Source: CAZVJA01 sp964626885 (GTDB lineage Bacteria; Planctomycetota; Planctomycetia; Planctomycetales; Planctomycetaceae). Taken from it: a stretch of DNA of 46,817 bases. Position numbers and translations under genes: made by a program. Below the pieces are notes generated by a model. That model saw nothing but the letters and a program-made list of their open reading frames with translations. It did no database searches and was not told the DNA's origin. Each line of letters begins with the position of its first letter. The first letter of the stretch is position 1. The stretch is taken from positions 1-46,817 of the forward strand of contig CAZVJA010000016.1 of NCBI GenBank assembly GCA_964626885.1, read 5' to 3'. Of the stretch, positions 27,201 to 33,961 are shown in pieces.

Positions 27201-28609
27201 CTCCGAATCTGCTTCATTGCCGCCGGCAGCACTCCTTCACCGGCTCGAAATAGCAACTGGTTGTACGTATCGCGATCGGTCCGGTTTCCCGGCGCGATCA
27301 ACAATCCCCCTCCGTTCGCGACGTGCTGCTCGAGCCATTTCGCTTGTGAGTCAGTAACGCGCGGGACGTTTGCCAGCACGACAACCGACGGCAAGGGAGT
27401 CTCCACCGGCTGCCACTGGTCCCAATGTACGACGGATGTCTTTAACCAAGGTGTCGACGGGGTCTCATTGCCGAGAGCTTGTGCCGCGAAAAATGTCTCG
27501 CCGCGTCCAGGTTCGTTGCTTGTCGCGCCGTCCACGAGGAGAACGGCGATCGGCGACAACACCTGTATTGCGATTTCAGCGCGGTCGTCGGCGGGGCGTC
27601 CATCGGGATCGAGTGCAATCGCGACTGTGTGAATCCCTGGAGTGTCGAAATGGTGGGCAAACTCCACGTCGTTATCGCCGTCCGGTTCGAGGCGGATCTG
27701 CCGAGATTTCTCCGCGACTCGTTTCCCGTCGATCTCGATATGCGCGGCAACGTTGCGGGACTTCTCATCCCCGCGTGCGTGAATGGCCGCGCCGATACGA
27801 ATCGGCAACCCGACGGCAGTAAAGGATCGCGTCGTCCACAGCGGTCCGACGGCGAAGTTTTCGGAGGAACTTGATTCACGTGATCGCGCGCTGACGTCGA
27901 GCACTCGAACACGGGGTGAGACACGCGCTACCGAACACAGGTCGTTAAAAATACTCCATTGCGGAGAGTCACTTGCGGGCCAGGCGGCCGATTGGCCGTC
28001 GGTGAGTACGATGATTTCTTGCGCGAGGTTGTCCCCCTGTTCCAGCAAGCTGACGGCGCGTGTTGCGGCACGGACGAGGTTCGCAGGGCCGTGCGGTGGC
28101 GGTATCCGGTCCAGTGACTCCCGGATGGCAGTGAATTCGTGAGTCACAGGAGCGAATACGACCTGCGGCTCGTCACGGGCATCAATAAGAGTGATGCTAT
28201 CGCCGCGTGTGAGTTCATCGATGATCGTTCCCGCGGATCGGAGCGCCCGTTGATGGAACGTCTTCTCGTCGTCCGTGTCCCCCGCTTTGGCCGACATGCT
28301 GGCGGAGCCGTCGATGACGACGACCACATCGCGAAGGGCATTCATCCCCAAGGGAACAAATGGTGAATTCTCAAGCCAGGGGCGGGCAAAGGCCAGCGCC
28401 AGCAAGGCCAATGCCCCCATGCGGAGAGCCAGGAGTAACCATTCGGTGCGCGGAAGCCGGGCACGGTGCTCGCTTGCCGCGGCCAGAAACTGCATCGCTC
28501 CCCACGGAACAGAGACATATTCCCTCCGCGCAAAGAGGCGGATCAGCAGCGGAATCGCCACAGCCGACAAGCCGGCCAGCATCCAGGGATTGACGAAAGG
28601 GAACGGCAT
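24230..28609 (-). CDS. Fused BatA-type double VWA membrane protein (1459 aa)
   Basis: This very long protein seems to join two proteins usually encoded separately. The first half starts with a BatA N-terminal domain (FVNPWMLAGLSAVAIPLLIRL and LLALRMGALALLALAFARPWL, two membrane helices). It then has a VWA domain with the metal-binding motif VVIDGSASMS near residue 100 and a closing membrane helix at about 640-665. The second half has a membrane helix (690-706), another VWA domain with IVAIDASGSME near 725, an Ig-like region, a glutamine-amidotransferase-like segment (CDLVIIGDIGRDDVS, near 1075) and a C-terminal helix (1433-1455). Both MIDAS motifs are intact. I chose the ATG at 28609, with GGAG seven bases upstream; the extension to 28663 looks non-coding. 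MoxR and DUF58 genes, usual partners, are absent upstream. Confidence 0.85.
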   Translation of the reverse strand: MPFPFVNPWMLAGLSAVAIPLLIRLFARREYVSVPWGAMQFLAAASEHRARLPRTEWLLLALRMGALALLALAFARPWLENSPFVPLGMNALRDVVVVIDGSASMSAKAGDTDDEKTFHQRALRSAGTIIDELTRGDSITLIDARDEPQVVFAPVTHEFTAIRESLDRIPPPHGPANLVRAATRAVSLLEQGDNLAQEIIVLTDGQSAAWPASDSPQWSIFNDLCSVARVSPRVRVLDVSARSRESSSSENFAVGPLWTTRSFTAVGLPIRIGAAIHARGDEKSRNVAAHIEIDGKRVAEKSRQIRLEPDGDNDVEFAHHFDTPGIHTVAIALDPDGRPADDRAEIAIQVLSPIAVLLVDGATSNEPGRGETFFAAQALGNETPSTPWLKTSVVHWDQWQPVETPLPSVVVLANVPRVTDSQAKWLEQHVANGGGLLIAPGNRTDRDTYNQLLFRAGEGVLPAAMKQIRRVEGAHPFETIDAATLAPYWSNTFGDTSDPQFMQTSSWWLLDDISRGAADARLRPSGDPLLISRHHGHGRVLQMSIPLNAEWSDLPTRQSFVPLLHEMLLWLAASDVRDSSPEANSYLSPASRQRAENIRAEATVEPLDPAAREELTKRGDLEFFVSPDDLIEHQLHAAQPVEFWRWLLLGSVLLLVAEAYLTARIARTRQLSPTLGGASAASHHQSLSVRGAIRVAAVVVATALLFEPVFRWTAENVAVGRVIVAIDASGSMEARDSRSSSDALFSNDAELPANRAEATMDVIHHALSIGEMTFPSSVTPEYLLFGGDVESVDPRLFADSSRKLLGKTADPQPTARPRSLSEFRPPDRVLADSTDLAALLNRLAAQSSGVESSADAPLAVVLFTDGMDTEQRDVTLAAERLAGHSTRIIPVIVGSDVKAPNLAVRSVEVPRIVFAGEQARITAHLMTDGFEGKPVHVVVHAGDTPTGNSTIEQSFQPTGRESTVNVDIPVGTAGLQSYNLHVAATGSDESNDDNQTLSFCLRVVEDKARVMMLEGEARWEFRALDGTLGRDEHIDWKPVVFRQPYLGLLPDTFFPRRLDLTPGTATSADSPFAQCDLVIIGDIGRDDVSTQGWNLLEGFVAEQGGTLLFLSGKQNFPQRFESPVVRQLLPVSQIHSIPLDAMTGEAKQVVAREFHVQPTAAAEEYPAFRLDGDPAKNRAIWSELPGHSWGLTGVPKPGATVLANAILEKRSEPKIPDGTVAESPVVVTQRYGLGEVIWLGFDSTWRWRRRDDQKHHHHFWSSLARAAARNRTAFGTGELRFGAVDADVTVGDEVALRAQLSPMLLQRIGSSPLRAEIRRTDDGRVVRVWDLANVDDKPHVREARGRSLPVGSYRIQLVAESADVQLPEVTASLHVRSFRSRERLNRRPDEELLRRIAAIGHGEVLRPDQLDRLSTLIPAPLAYNFQLRAIRLWNHPVTLLLIVFLLTLEWGLRQREGLP

Positions 28610-28785
28610 CAACACTCTCCGAAGTCGATCATACGGAGGCCAGATAAGAAACGCAAAATGCATGGCTTAACAGCGTCGTTCGCCACGAAAGACTGTCACG
28701 ATGACAGACGACGCGATATGCTGAGACCCGGTCTGCGGAACTGGTAAAAACCGCGACCAGAGTATCGTTTTGCACGGAGGTTTAT
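28610..28785. promoter_or_regulatory. Divergent upstream region of the VWA unit and FkbM gene
   Basis: These 176 bases separate two divergently transcribed genes and must hold both promoters. I cannot identify a confident -35/-10 pair on either strand. A strong GGAGG at 28776-28780 serves as the ribosome binding site for the TTG start at 28786. Confidence 0.4.
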
Positions 28786-29553
28786 TTGAACACAGAGCTG
28801 ACGGGATCGGCATCAGCACTCCGCAAGGATGCGATCCTCCGTGATAACGCTGGCAAGATGCTGGCAAAAGTTGCTTATCCGGCCGGCGCGCTCATGGACG
28901 AGATCGTCTCGCGGACCCTCTCCGGCGGCGAATACCCCGTTCCCGATTTTCTCGTCCGCAAACCGGTGTTGATTGTCGACGTGGGGGCCAACGTCGGCGC
29001 GGCGTCGGTATTTTTCGCATGCGTTTTTCCGGAAGCGCGCCTCTTTGCGTACGAACCTGCCCCACACATTCACGCATTCGCAGCCGAAAACCTGCAACCA
29101 TTCGCGCTTGCACAGGTCTTTCCGTGCGGGTGGTATTCCAGGAATTGCACCGTGCCGCTGTATACAGGCCTCGTGGGGAGCGCGACCAGTTCCGTCGTGC
29201 CGTCCCGTGAAACAGGGAGCGATGCCTTCGATGTGAAGCTTGTGCGCGGGGCCGATGAACTCTCGCGGCTCCGACTGGAATACATTTCGATTTTGAAGCT
29301 TGACACCGAGGGGTGCGAGGTGCCAATTCTCGAGGATCTCGTCGACTGGCTGGAAAGGATCGAGACGATTCTGGTGGAGTATCATTCGGAGGAGGATCGC
29401 CGGGCGATTGATCGTCTCCTGGAAGAACGGTTCTCCTTGTTCTTCGCGTCAAGCCGAGGGGTACATCGCGGAGTCGCGGGCTATGTGGCGAAATCGATCG
29501 CAGCCAAGCACCCGAAAATGGACCCGTTTGCCATACGGCGGCCGGAGTTTTAG
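28786..29553 (+). CDS. FkbM family methyltransferase
   Basis: This is a 255-residue SAM-dependent methyltransferase of the FkbM type, which usually O-methylates sugars or polyketides. Motif I is VLIVDVGANVGAASVFFA, the acidic ribose-binding strand is RLFAYEPAPHIH, and the family hallmark ILKLDTEGCEVPILEDL follows with ILVEYHSEEDR. No membrane segment is present. The start is TTG at 28786, five bases after GGAGG, which is convincing despite the unusual codon; the next in-frame ATG is at 28858 and would cut the N-terminus short by 24 residues. It is followed after 35 bases by a TIM-barrel isomerase gene. The two could form a small unit for modification of a sugar, but the substrate is unknown. 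Confidence 0.85.
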   Translation: MNTELTGSASALRKDAILRDNAGKMLAKVAYPAGALMDEIVSRTLSGGEYPVPDFLVRKPVLIVDVGANVGAASVFFACVFPEARLFAYEPAPHIHAFAAENLQPFALAQVFPCGWYSRNCTVPLYTGLVGSATSSVVPSRETGSDAFDVKLVRGADELSRLRLEYISILKLDTEGCEVPILEDLVDWLERIETILVEYHSEEDRRAIDRLLEERFSLFFASSRGVHRGVAGYVAKSIAAKHPKMDPFAIRRPEF

Positions 29554-29588
29554 GAACGCCGATTTTCTTGTCGGTGAGAAGTGTTGAA

Positions 29589-30416
29589 ATGAAACTTTCC
29601 CTCTCCGTCCGTATTGCCGAGGCCCCGTGCAAGACCAAGCTCAATGTTCCGTTCGAGGAACTTGTGCAACTGGCGGTCGAGCTCGGTTACAAGGCGGTCT
29701 GCATCCGCGCGAGCGCCGGCGGCGTGCAGACGCCGCGCGACGAACTATTGAAGATGCGCAAAGCCGTCGACAAGGCGGGGCTTGCGGTGTCCATGGTCAC
29801 AGCCGACTTCAACGTACCGCTGAACAACGCCTGCGGACCGGAGAGCTTGCGGAACATCGGGCCGAGCCTCGATGTGGCTGAGGCGTTCGGCTGCAATTTG
29901 ATCCGCATCTGCATGAAGAGTCCCTCGGACATCGAACCCGCGCAGCGCGCCGCCGACCAGGCAGCCGAACGCGGCATTCGGCTGGCGCATCAATGTCATA
30001 CGACGAGCCTGTTTGAGCAGATCGAGCCCTCCCTGCGGTTGTTGGAGCGGATCAACCGCCGCAATTTCGGACTGATCTACGAACCGGCGAACCTCATGCT
30101 CTGCGATCAACGATACGGACTCGACACACTCCGGCGGTTCGCGCCATATCTGATGAACGTCTATGTGCAAAACCATGTGCTTGACCCCGCAGGTCCGGTA
30201 GAACTGGAGACCTGGTGCCTTGGTCCGCGGCGATTCCGGCACATTCCCATCTGGGAGCCGGGAGGCGTCAACTTCGAAGAAGTCGTCACGTCTCTTCGCG
30301 CGATCGGCTACGGAGGTTATTTCACAATCCATCAAGCGTATGCCGAGCTGATGGGCCCGCGCGAAGCGGCGACAAAGAGTGCGGAGTACCTCCGTAAGAT
30401 CGGCGGATTTGAATAA
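29589..30416 (+). CDS. Sugar phosphate isomerase/epimerase (xylose isomerase-like TIM barrel)
   Basis: This is a 275-residue member of the AP endonuclease 2/xylose isomerase-like TIM-barrel family. It has alternating strands and helices such as LVQLAVELGYKAVCIRASA, AEAFGCNLIRICMKS, RGIRLAHQCHTTSLFE, NFGLIYEPANLML and LMNVYVQNHVL, with the usual metal ligands (Glu in IYEPAN, His in QCHTT and QNH, a late Glu or His in YFTIHQAYAE). Members isomerise or epimerise keto-sugars or inositols; the substrate here is unknown. It has no signal peptide. I chose the ATG at 29589 (MKLSLSVRIAEAPC) over an upstream GTG-type extension because the first strand follows it at once. Confidence 0.85.
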   Translation: MKLSLSVRIAEAPCKTKLNVPFEELVQLAVELGYKAVCIRASAGGVQTPRDELLKMRKAVDKAGLAVSMVTADFNVPLNNACGPESLRNIGPSLDVAEAFGCNLIRICMKSPSDIEPAQRAADQAAERGIRLAHQCHTTSLFEQIEPSLRLLERINRRNFGLIYEPANLMLCDQRYGLDTLRRFAPYLMNVYVQNHVLDPAGPVELETWCLGPRRFRHIPIWEPGGVNFEEVVTSLRAIGYGGYFTIHQAYAELMGPREAATKSAEYLRKIGGFE

Positions 30417-30570
30417 TCGCCTGTTTTACAGGTGCTGTGGACGACGATTCTGATGCGTCCCGCAGCACGGATTGGTATGCTGAGCGCGATTGTCAACAAA
30501 GGTGCCACACCGGTTTCGCGGCTGATACTCTGGGCACAGTCACTCATCCCCTTGATTAAGGACGGTTCAC

Positions 30571-31200
30571 ATGGGACGAATCCTGCTGGCCACACTGCTC
30601 GGTGCTGTTGTGTTGTTTGCATGGGGCATGGCGGCTTGGATGGTACTCGGGCTGCATGACAGCTCAATTCATAAGATCCCCGATGAATCAGCCGTGGCGA
30701 CACATCTCCAGCAGCAGGGACTGCGGACCGGTGTCTATATCTATCCGGGCATGCCGACCCGCGCTGACGCGCAGGCTCCCGGCTTCGATCGCGAGAAGGC
30801 TGAAGCAGAATTCATGCAGCGGCATGAGCAGGGACCGATCTTTACGGTCTTCTTTAAATCCGAAGGTCAGAAAGTCATGGGGCCGAATACGATGGCCGGC
30901 GGATGGGCGATCAATCTGATCACCGTGTTCATTGCCGCGAGTCTGCTGAGTGCCGCGTCGCGCGGCGGAATGACGTACATCCAACGGGTTGGGATAGTGA
31001 TGATGATGGGGATCTTCGCCGCGCTTCTCGGGCACGGATCGCTTTATGTCTGGATGCTCTTTCCGCTGGATTGGACGCTCGCGATGATGGTCGACATGGC
31101 ACTCGGATGGACGCTCGTCGGACTGGTGCTGGCGGCGTTCATCCGGCCGCAGGCGACAACAACTCACACCACGATGCCGGCGCCGGGAGCAGGGAGTTGA
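30571..31200 (+). CDS. Membrane protein of unknown function (about four helices)
   Basis: This 209-residue protein has an N-terminal helix (about 5-27, LLATLLGAVVLFAWGMAAWMVLG). An 80-residue external loop with GVYIYPGMPTRADA and FFKSEGQKVMGP follows, then three more helices (about 110-128, 138-160 and 170-192) and a Thr/Pro tail. The ATG at 30571 is preceded by AAGGACGG. I recognise no catalytic motif. Similar short membrane proteins are often listed as hypothetical in environmental bacteria. Its TGA (31198-31200) overlaps the TTG that most likely starts the next gene, so the two are probably translated together. Confidence 0.7.
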   Translation: MGRILLATLLGAVVLFAWGMAAWMVLGLHDSSIHKIPDESAVATHLQQQGLRTGVYIYPGMPTRADAQAPGFDREKAEAEFMQRHEQGPIFTVFFKSEGQKVMGPNTMAGGWAINLITVFIAASLLSAASRGGMTYIQRVGIVMMMGIFAALLGHGSLYVWMLFPLDWTLAMMVDMALGWTLVGLVLAAFIRPQATTTHTTMPAPGAGS

Positions 31201-32140
31201 AATTGCTGCGACAATTTCGATGTGCCAGCATTGTCGCCGTGTTGTTCCTTCTGGTTGTCGTGAGGTCGGCAACGCCCGATGAGCCGGCGTGCCGCACGAA
31301 AATCATCGAGTGGGGCTGGGACGAACCCGATACCGCCTTCATGAAAGCCCATGCGGCCGAGATGGAGCGGATGCCGTTCGACGGCTTCGTCTTTCACGTC
31401 CCCCCAATCGACGGTCGCAACTTTGTCTGGACGATGTGGGGGCCGCAGAAGTTCCGCTGGGAAGGGTTCGCGGGAGCGCTCAGCGATCTACAAGCCGCGC
31501 GATTCGAGAAGCTCACCGATCGTTTCTTCCGGACGAACGTCACGCCGGGAAAGATCGACTGGTTTGACGACGACGGGTGGAACGCCGTTCGGCACAACTT
31601 TGGCTTGGCAGCGCGGTTCGCGAAGCAGGGGGGCTGCAAAGGCCTGTTGTTTGATACAGAGCAGTACGAAGGAGATCTGTTCAGCTACGCGCGGCAGCCA
31701 GGGCGGGGGACGCATTCGTTCGCGGAGTATCAACAGAAGGTGAGGCAGCGGGGCGAAGAGTGGATGCGCGAGGTGAATCGGGAATTCCCCGATGTGACGA
31801 TCATCCTCACGTTCGGCTACAACGNNNNNNNNNNNNNNNNNNNNNNNNNNNNNNNNNNNNNNNNNNNNNNNNNNNNNNNNNNNNNNNNNNNNNNNNNNNN
31901 NNNNNNNNNNNNNNNNNNNNNNNNCAGGGGCAGGATTGGAGCGTCGACGACTTTTCGAAGAATTACTTTTCGCCGACCGAGTTCGAGCAGTCGCTACGGA
32001 TGGCGCTGGAACTTAGCGACGAGTACGTCTGGATCTACGCGGAACATCCCCGCTGGTGGACGAACGAGAAACTGCCGGAGGCGTATCTGGACGCGATCAA
32101 GAAAGCTCGCCGTCGCGTGACCGGAGACCAGGTGGATTAG
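31197..32140 (+). CDS. Exported protein of unknown function, interrupted by assembly gap
   Basis: The N-terminal part (about 209 residues before the gap) begins LKLLRQFRCASIVAVLFLLVVV, a signal peptide. It then has a domain with IIEWGWDEPDTAFMKAH, MPFDGFVFHVPP, GCKGLLFDTEQYEGDLFSY and FPDVTIILTFGYN. The C-terminal part after the gap (from 31925) reads QDWSVDDFSKNYFSPTEFEQ, YVWIYAEHPRWW and LDAIKKARRR. Strand-helix alternation with acidic residues at strand ends (DTE, YAEH) suggests a TIM-barrel, perhaps glycoside hydrolase-like, but I cannot name a family. The two parts are in different frames only because the gap length is a placeholder. The start is probably TTG at 31197 (a second TTG at 31203 is possible). 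The stop lies 33 bases from the convergent thioredoxin-like gene. Confidence 0.65.
31825..31924. other. Assembly gap of 100 N inside a coding region
   Basis: A second run of exactly 100 N interrupts the exported protein gene. The frame changes across it, so the true missing length differs from 100 by a non-multiple of three. It is not evidence of a real frameshift. Confidence 0.98.
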
Positions 32141-32173
32141 CAGCCTGAGGCGATCGAGAATTTCGATGTTGGC

Positions 32174-32800
32174 CTACTTCTCCATCAGCCAATCCGCGAG
32201 TTTCGTGTCGCTGTCGTAGCCTGTTTTCTCTTTGAGGATCTTGCCGTTGCCGTCGATGATTTTGTAATGCGGCACGAGCGGCGTGAAGAGGTAGTGTTCG
32301 GCTACTTCCGGTTGTTTGTCGCAATCGATGTTCAGCACGACAAAGTCTTTGAGGAAATTCTCTTTGAAGGCAGGAACGTCGAGTGCCTCGGCCTGCATCT
32401 TCTGGCAAATTTTGCACTTGCCCGAGGTGAACAGCAATAGCACGCGTTTACCCTTGGCATTTGCGGTTTGTACCGTCTTCTCCACGACCGGGTGATGTTG
32501 GCCGGAGAGCGAGCCGGTCTTCTTTAGCCGGTCCTTCAACTCCTTTGCGAGTTCCTGCCCGCTGGGACGGGGCTTCTTCGTAAAATCGGACAACGGCGGA
32601 ATCTTCTTGTTGGGATTGTACTTCTTCTTCAGCGGTGATGAGGTCGCCTGCGAACCAGAGGATTTGGAATTGGCGGTACTGCGCGATGACGTCTTTGATT
32701 TCGAATTCGAGTTCGTTGATGTCGAAGAGTCGGCAGCAACCGTGGCGGCGATGACAAACACGATCGTTGCGAAAATGGTAATTGTGGTCAGACGGAACAT
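32174..32800 (-). CDS. Exported thioredoxin-like protein
   Basis: This is a 208-residue protein with a signal peptide (about 1-22, FRLTTITIFATIVFVIAATVAA) and a low-complexity Ser/Thr/Asn/Lys linker (23-60). After a basic helical segment comes a thioredoxin fold from about residue 105. The redox motif is Cys129-Lys-Ile-Cys132 in LLLFTSGKCKICQKM, and the cis-proline region is TPLVPHYKIID. Such proteins reduce or transfer disulfides, or guard against oxidised cysteines, outside the cytoplasmic membrane. I chose the ATG at 32800, with GGAG nine bases upstream, because the signal peptide follows directly; a longer frame to 32932 has no signal. A partner such as DsbD or CcdA is not in the window. 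Confidence 0.82.
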   Translation of the reverse strand: MFRLTTITIFATIVFVIAATVAADSSTSTNSNSKSKTSSRSTANSKSSGSQATSSPLKKKYNPNKKIPPLSDFTKKPRPSGQELAKELKDRLKKTGSLSGQHHPVVEKTVQTANAKGKRVLLLFTSGKCKICQKMQAEALDVPAFKENFLKDFVVLNIDCDKQPEVAEHYLFTPLVPHYKIIDGNGKILKEKTGYDSDTKLADWLMEK

Positions 32801-32994
32801 CGGCGGAGTCTCCAGGAGTCTTCTCCAGCAAGGCGGGACAGAACATCCCCTTGGAAAATGTAGGTCGGCGAGATGCGGGAAGCCGTCAGTCAGCGGGGCA
32901 GGTTGCGATCCATGCGAAGTTGCCCTCTCCATCCCGCGTCAAAATCGATGCAATCGCGCCAGACGGAACGGGGCGTTCACGACGGCTCGCGATT

Positions 32995-33801
32995 TCAGAC
33001 CTGTACCTTGGCGTGCAAAAAGTGATGCAACACGATTCCCGCCGCGACCGCGACGTTGAGCGAATCGGTTCCCGGCTGCATGGGGATGATCACCTGCCGG
33101 TCGCAGAGGGAGAGCAGTTCGGGCTCCAGGCCGTGTTTTTCGTTGCCGAAGAGGATTGCTGTTCGTTTCGCGCGCCGAGCGCTCCGCAGCGGCTCGGCGG
33201 CAGGGGCGAGAGTGGTTGCGACCAGTTCGACATCGTACTCGTCGCGTAATCGTCGCAGATCCTGCGCAATGTCGTGCGTGGCGATGATTGGCAGCTTGTA
33301 CGTCGCCCCCATCGAAGTTCGGGAAACTCGCCGCGACAGCGGATCGGCACAGCCTTGACCGAGCAGGAGAGCGTCGACACCGAGCGCGGTGCAGGTACGG
33401 ATGATCGTGCCGAGGTTGTCCGGCGAGTTGACGTCGGGGCAGACCGCCAGCGTCAGTTGTTCCCCCGCCGCACGAACGACATCGGGAATGCCGGGCCAAT
33501 CCGTTTGCCGCCCGCGTGCCAGCACGCCGGTATGAAAGTCGAACCCAACAAGTTCCTCGGCGAGGCGATGTGGCAAGATGTAGAAGGGGACGCCTGCCGG
33601 GACGTGCGGCGAGATTTCCGCTTCGCGCCGGTCGCTGGCCAGCACCGAGAGCACGTCGAACCGGCTCGTCAACAGCCGCTCGACCACCAGCAGCCCTTCG
33701 GCGGTGAACTCGTTCGACCAGCGGGTGAGATTCGTTGCCTTCAGGTGGCGGTACGGATCGAGTCGCGGATCATCCAGGCTGTCGATCAGAATGCGCGGCA
33801 T
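32995..33801 (-). CDS. SpoU/TrmH-type RNA 2'-O-methyltransferase
   Basis: This is a 268-residue SPOUT-class methyltransferase that transfers a methyl group from SAM to a ribose 2'-OH in tRNA or rRNA. The N-terminal substrate-binding part (about 1-105) precedes the knotted catalytic domain with motif 1 NSPDNLGTIIRTCTALG (the Asn and Arg are catalytic), motif 2 ILFGNEKHGLEPELL and motif 3 IIPMQPGTDSLNVAVAAGIV. The dimeric trefoil-knot core is complete. The exact target cannot be read from sequence; members of this shape include RlmB- and TrmH-like enzymes. The ATG is at 33801, and a divergent sulfatase-fold gene begins 161 bases away. Confidence 0.9.
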   Translation of the reverse strand: MPRILIDSLDDPRLDPYRHLKATNLTRWSNEFTAEGLLVVERLLTSRFDVLSVLASDRREAEISPHVPAGVPFYILPHRLAEELVGFDFHTGVLARGRQTDWPGIPDVVRAAGEQLTLAVCPDVNSPDNLGTIIRTCTALGVDALLLGQGCADPLSRRVSRTSMGATYKLPIIATHDIAQDLRRLRDEYDVELVATTLAPAAEPLRSARRAKRTAILFGNEKHGLEPELLSLCDRQVIIPMQPGTDSLNVAVAAGIVLHHFLHAKVQV

Positions 33802-33961
33802 GATCGTGAGTGAGAATGGAGGACAGAAAACTGAGTGGCGTCCGGACCCATCATAGCATTACCATGCGGTGCGTTTGAAAGGAGTGACGCGGCATCCGCA
33901 CCAACGACCGGCGTCTCGTCTGTCCGCATCTGCTGGACACCGGCGCCACGAAATACACTCA

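Noticed and set aside
30420..30432. CCTGT-TTT-ACAGG hairpin after the TIM-barrel gene
   Set aside because: A five-pair stem without a T-run is too weak to call a terminator.
31197..32140. Apparent frameshift in the exported protein gene
   Set aside because: The frame changes exactly at the 100-N gap, whose length is a placeholder. The sequence gives no evidence of a pseudogene.
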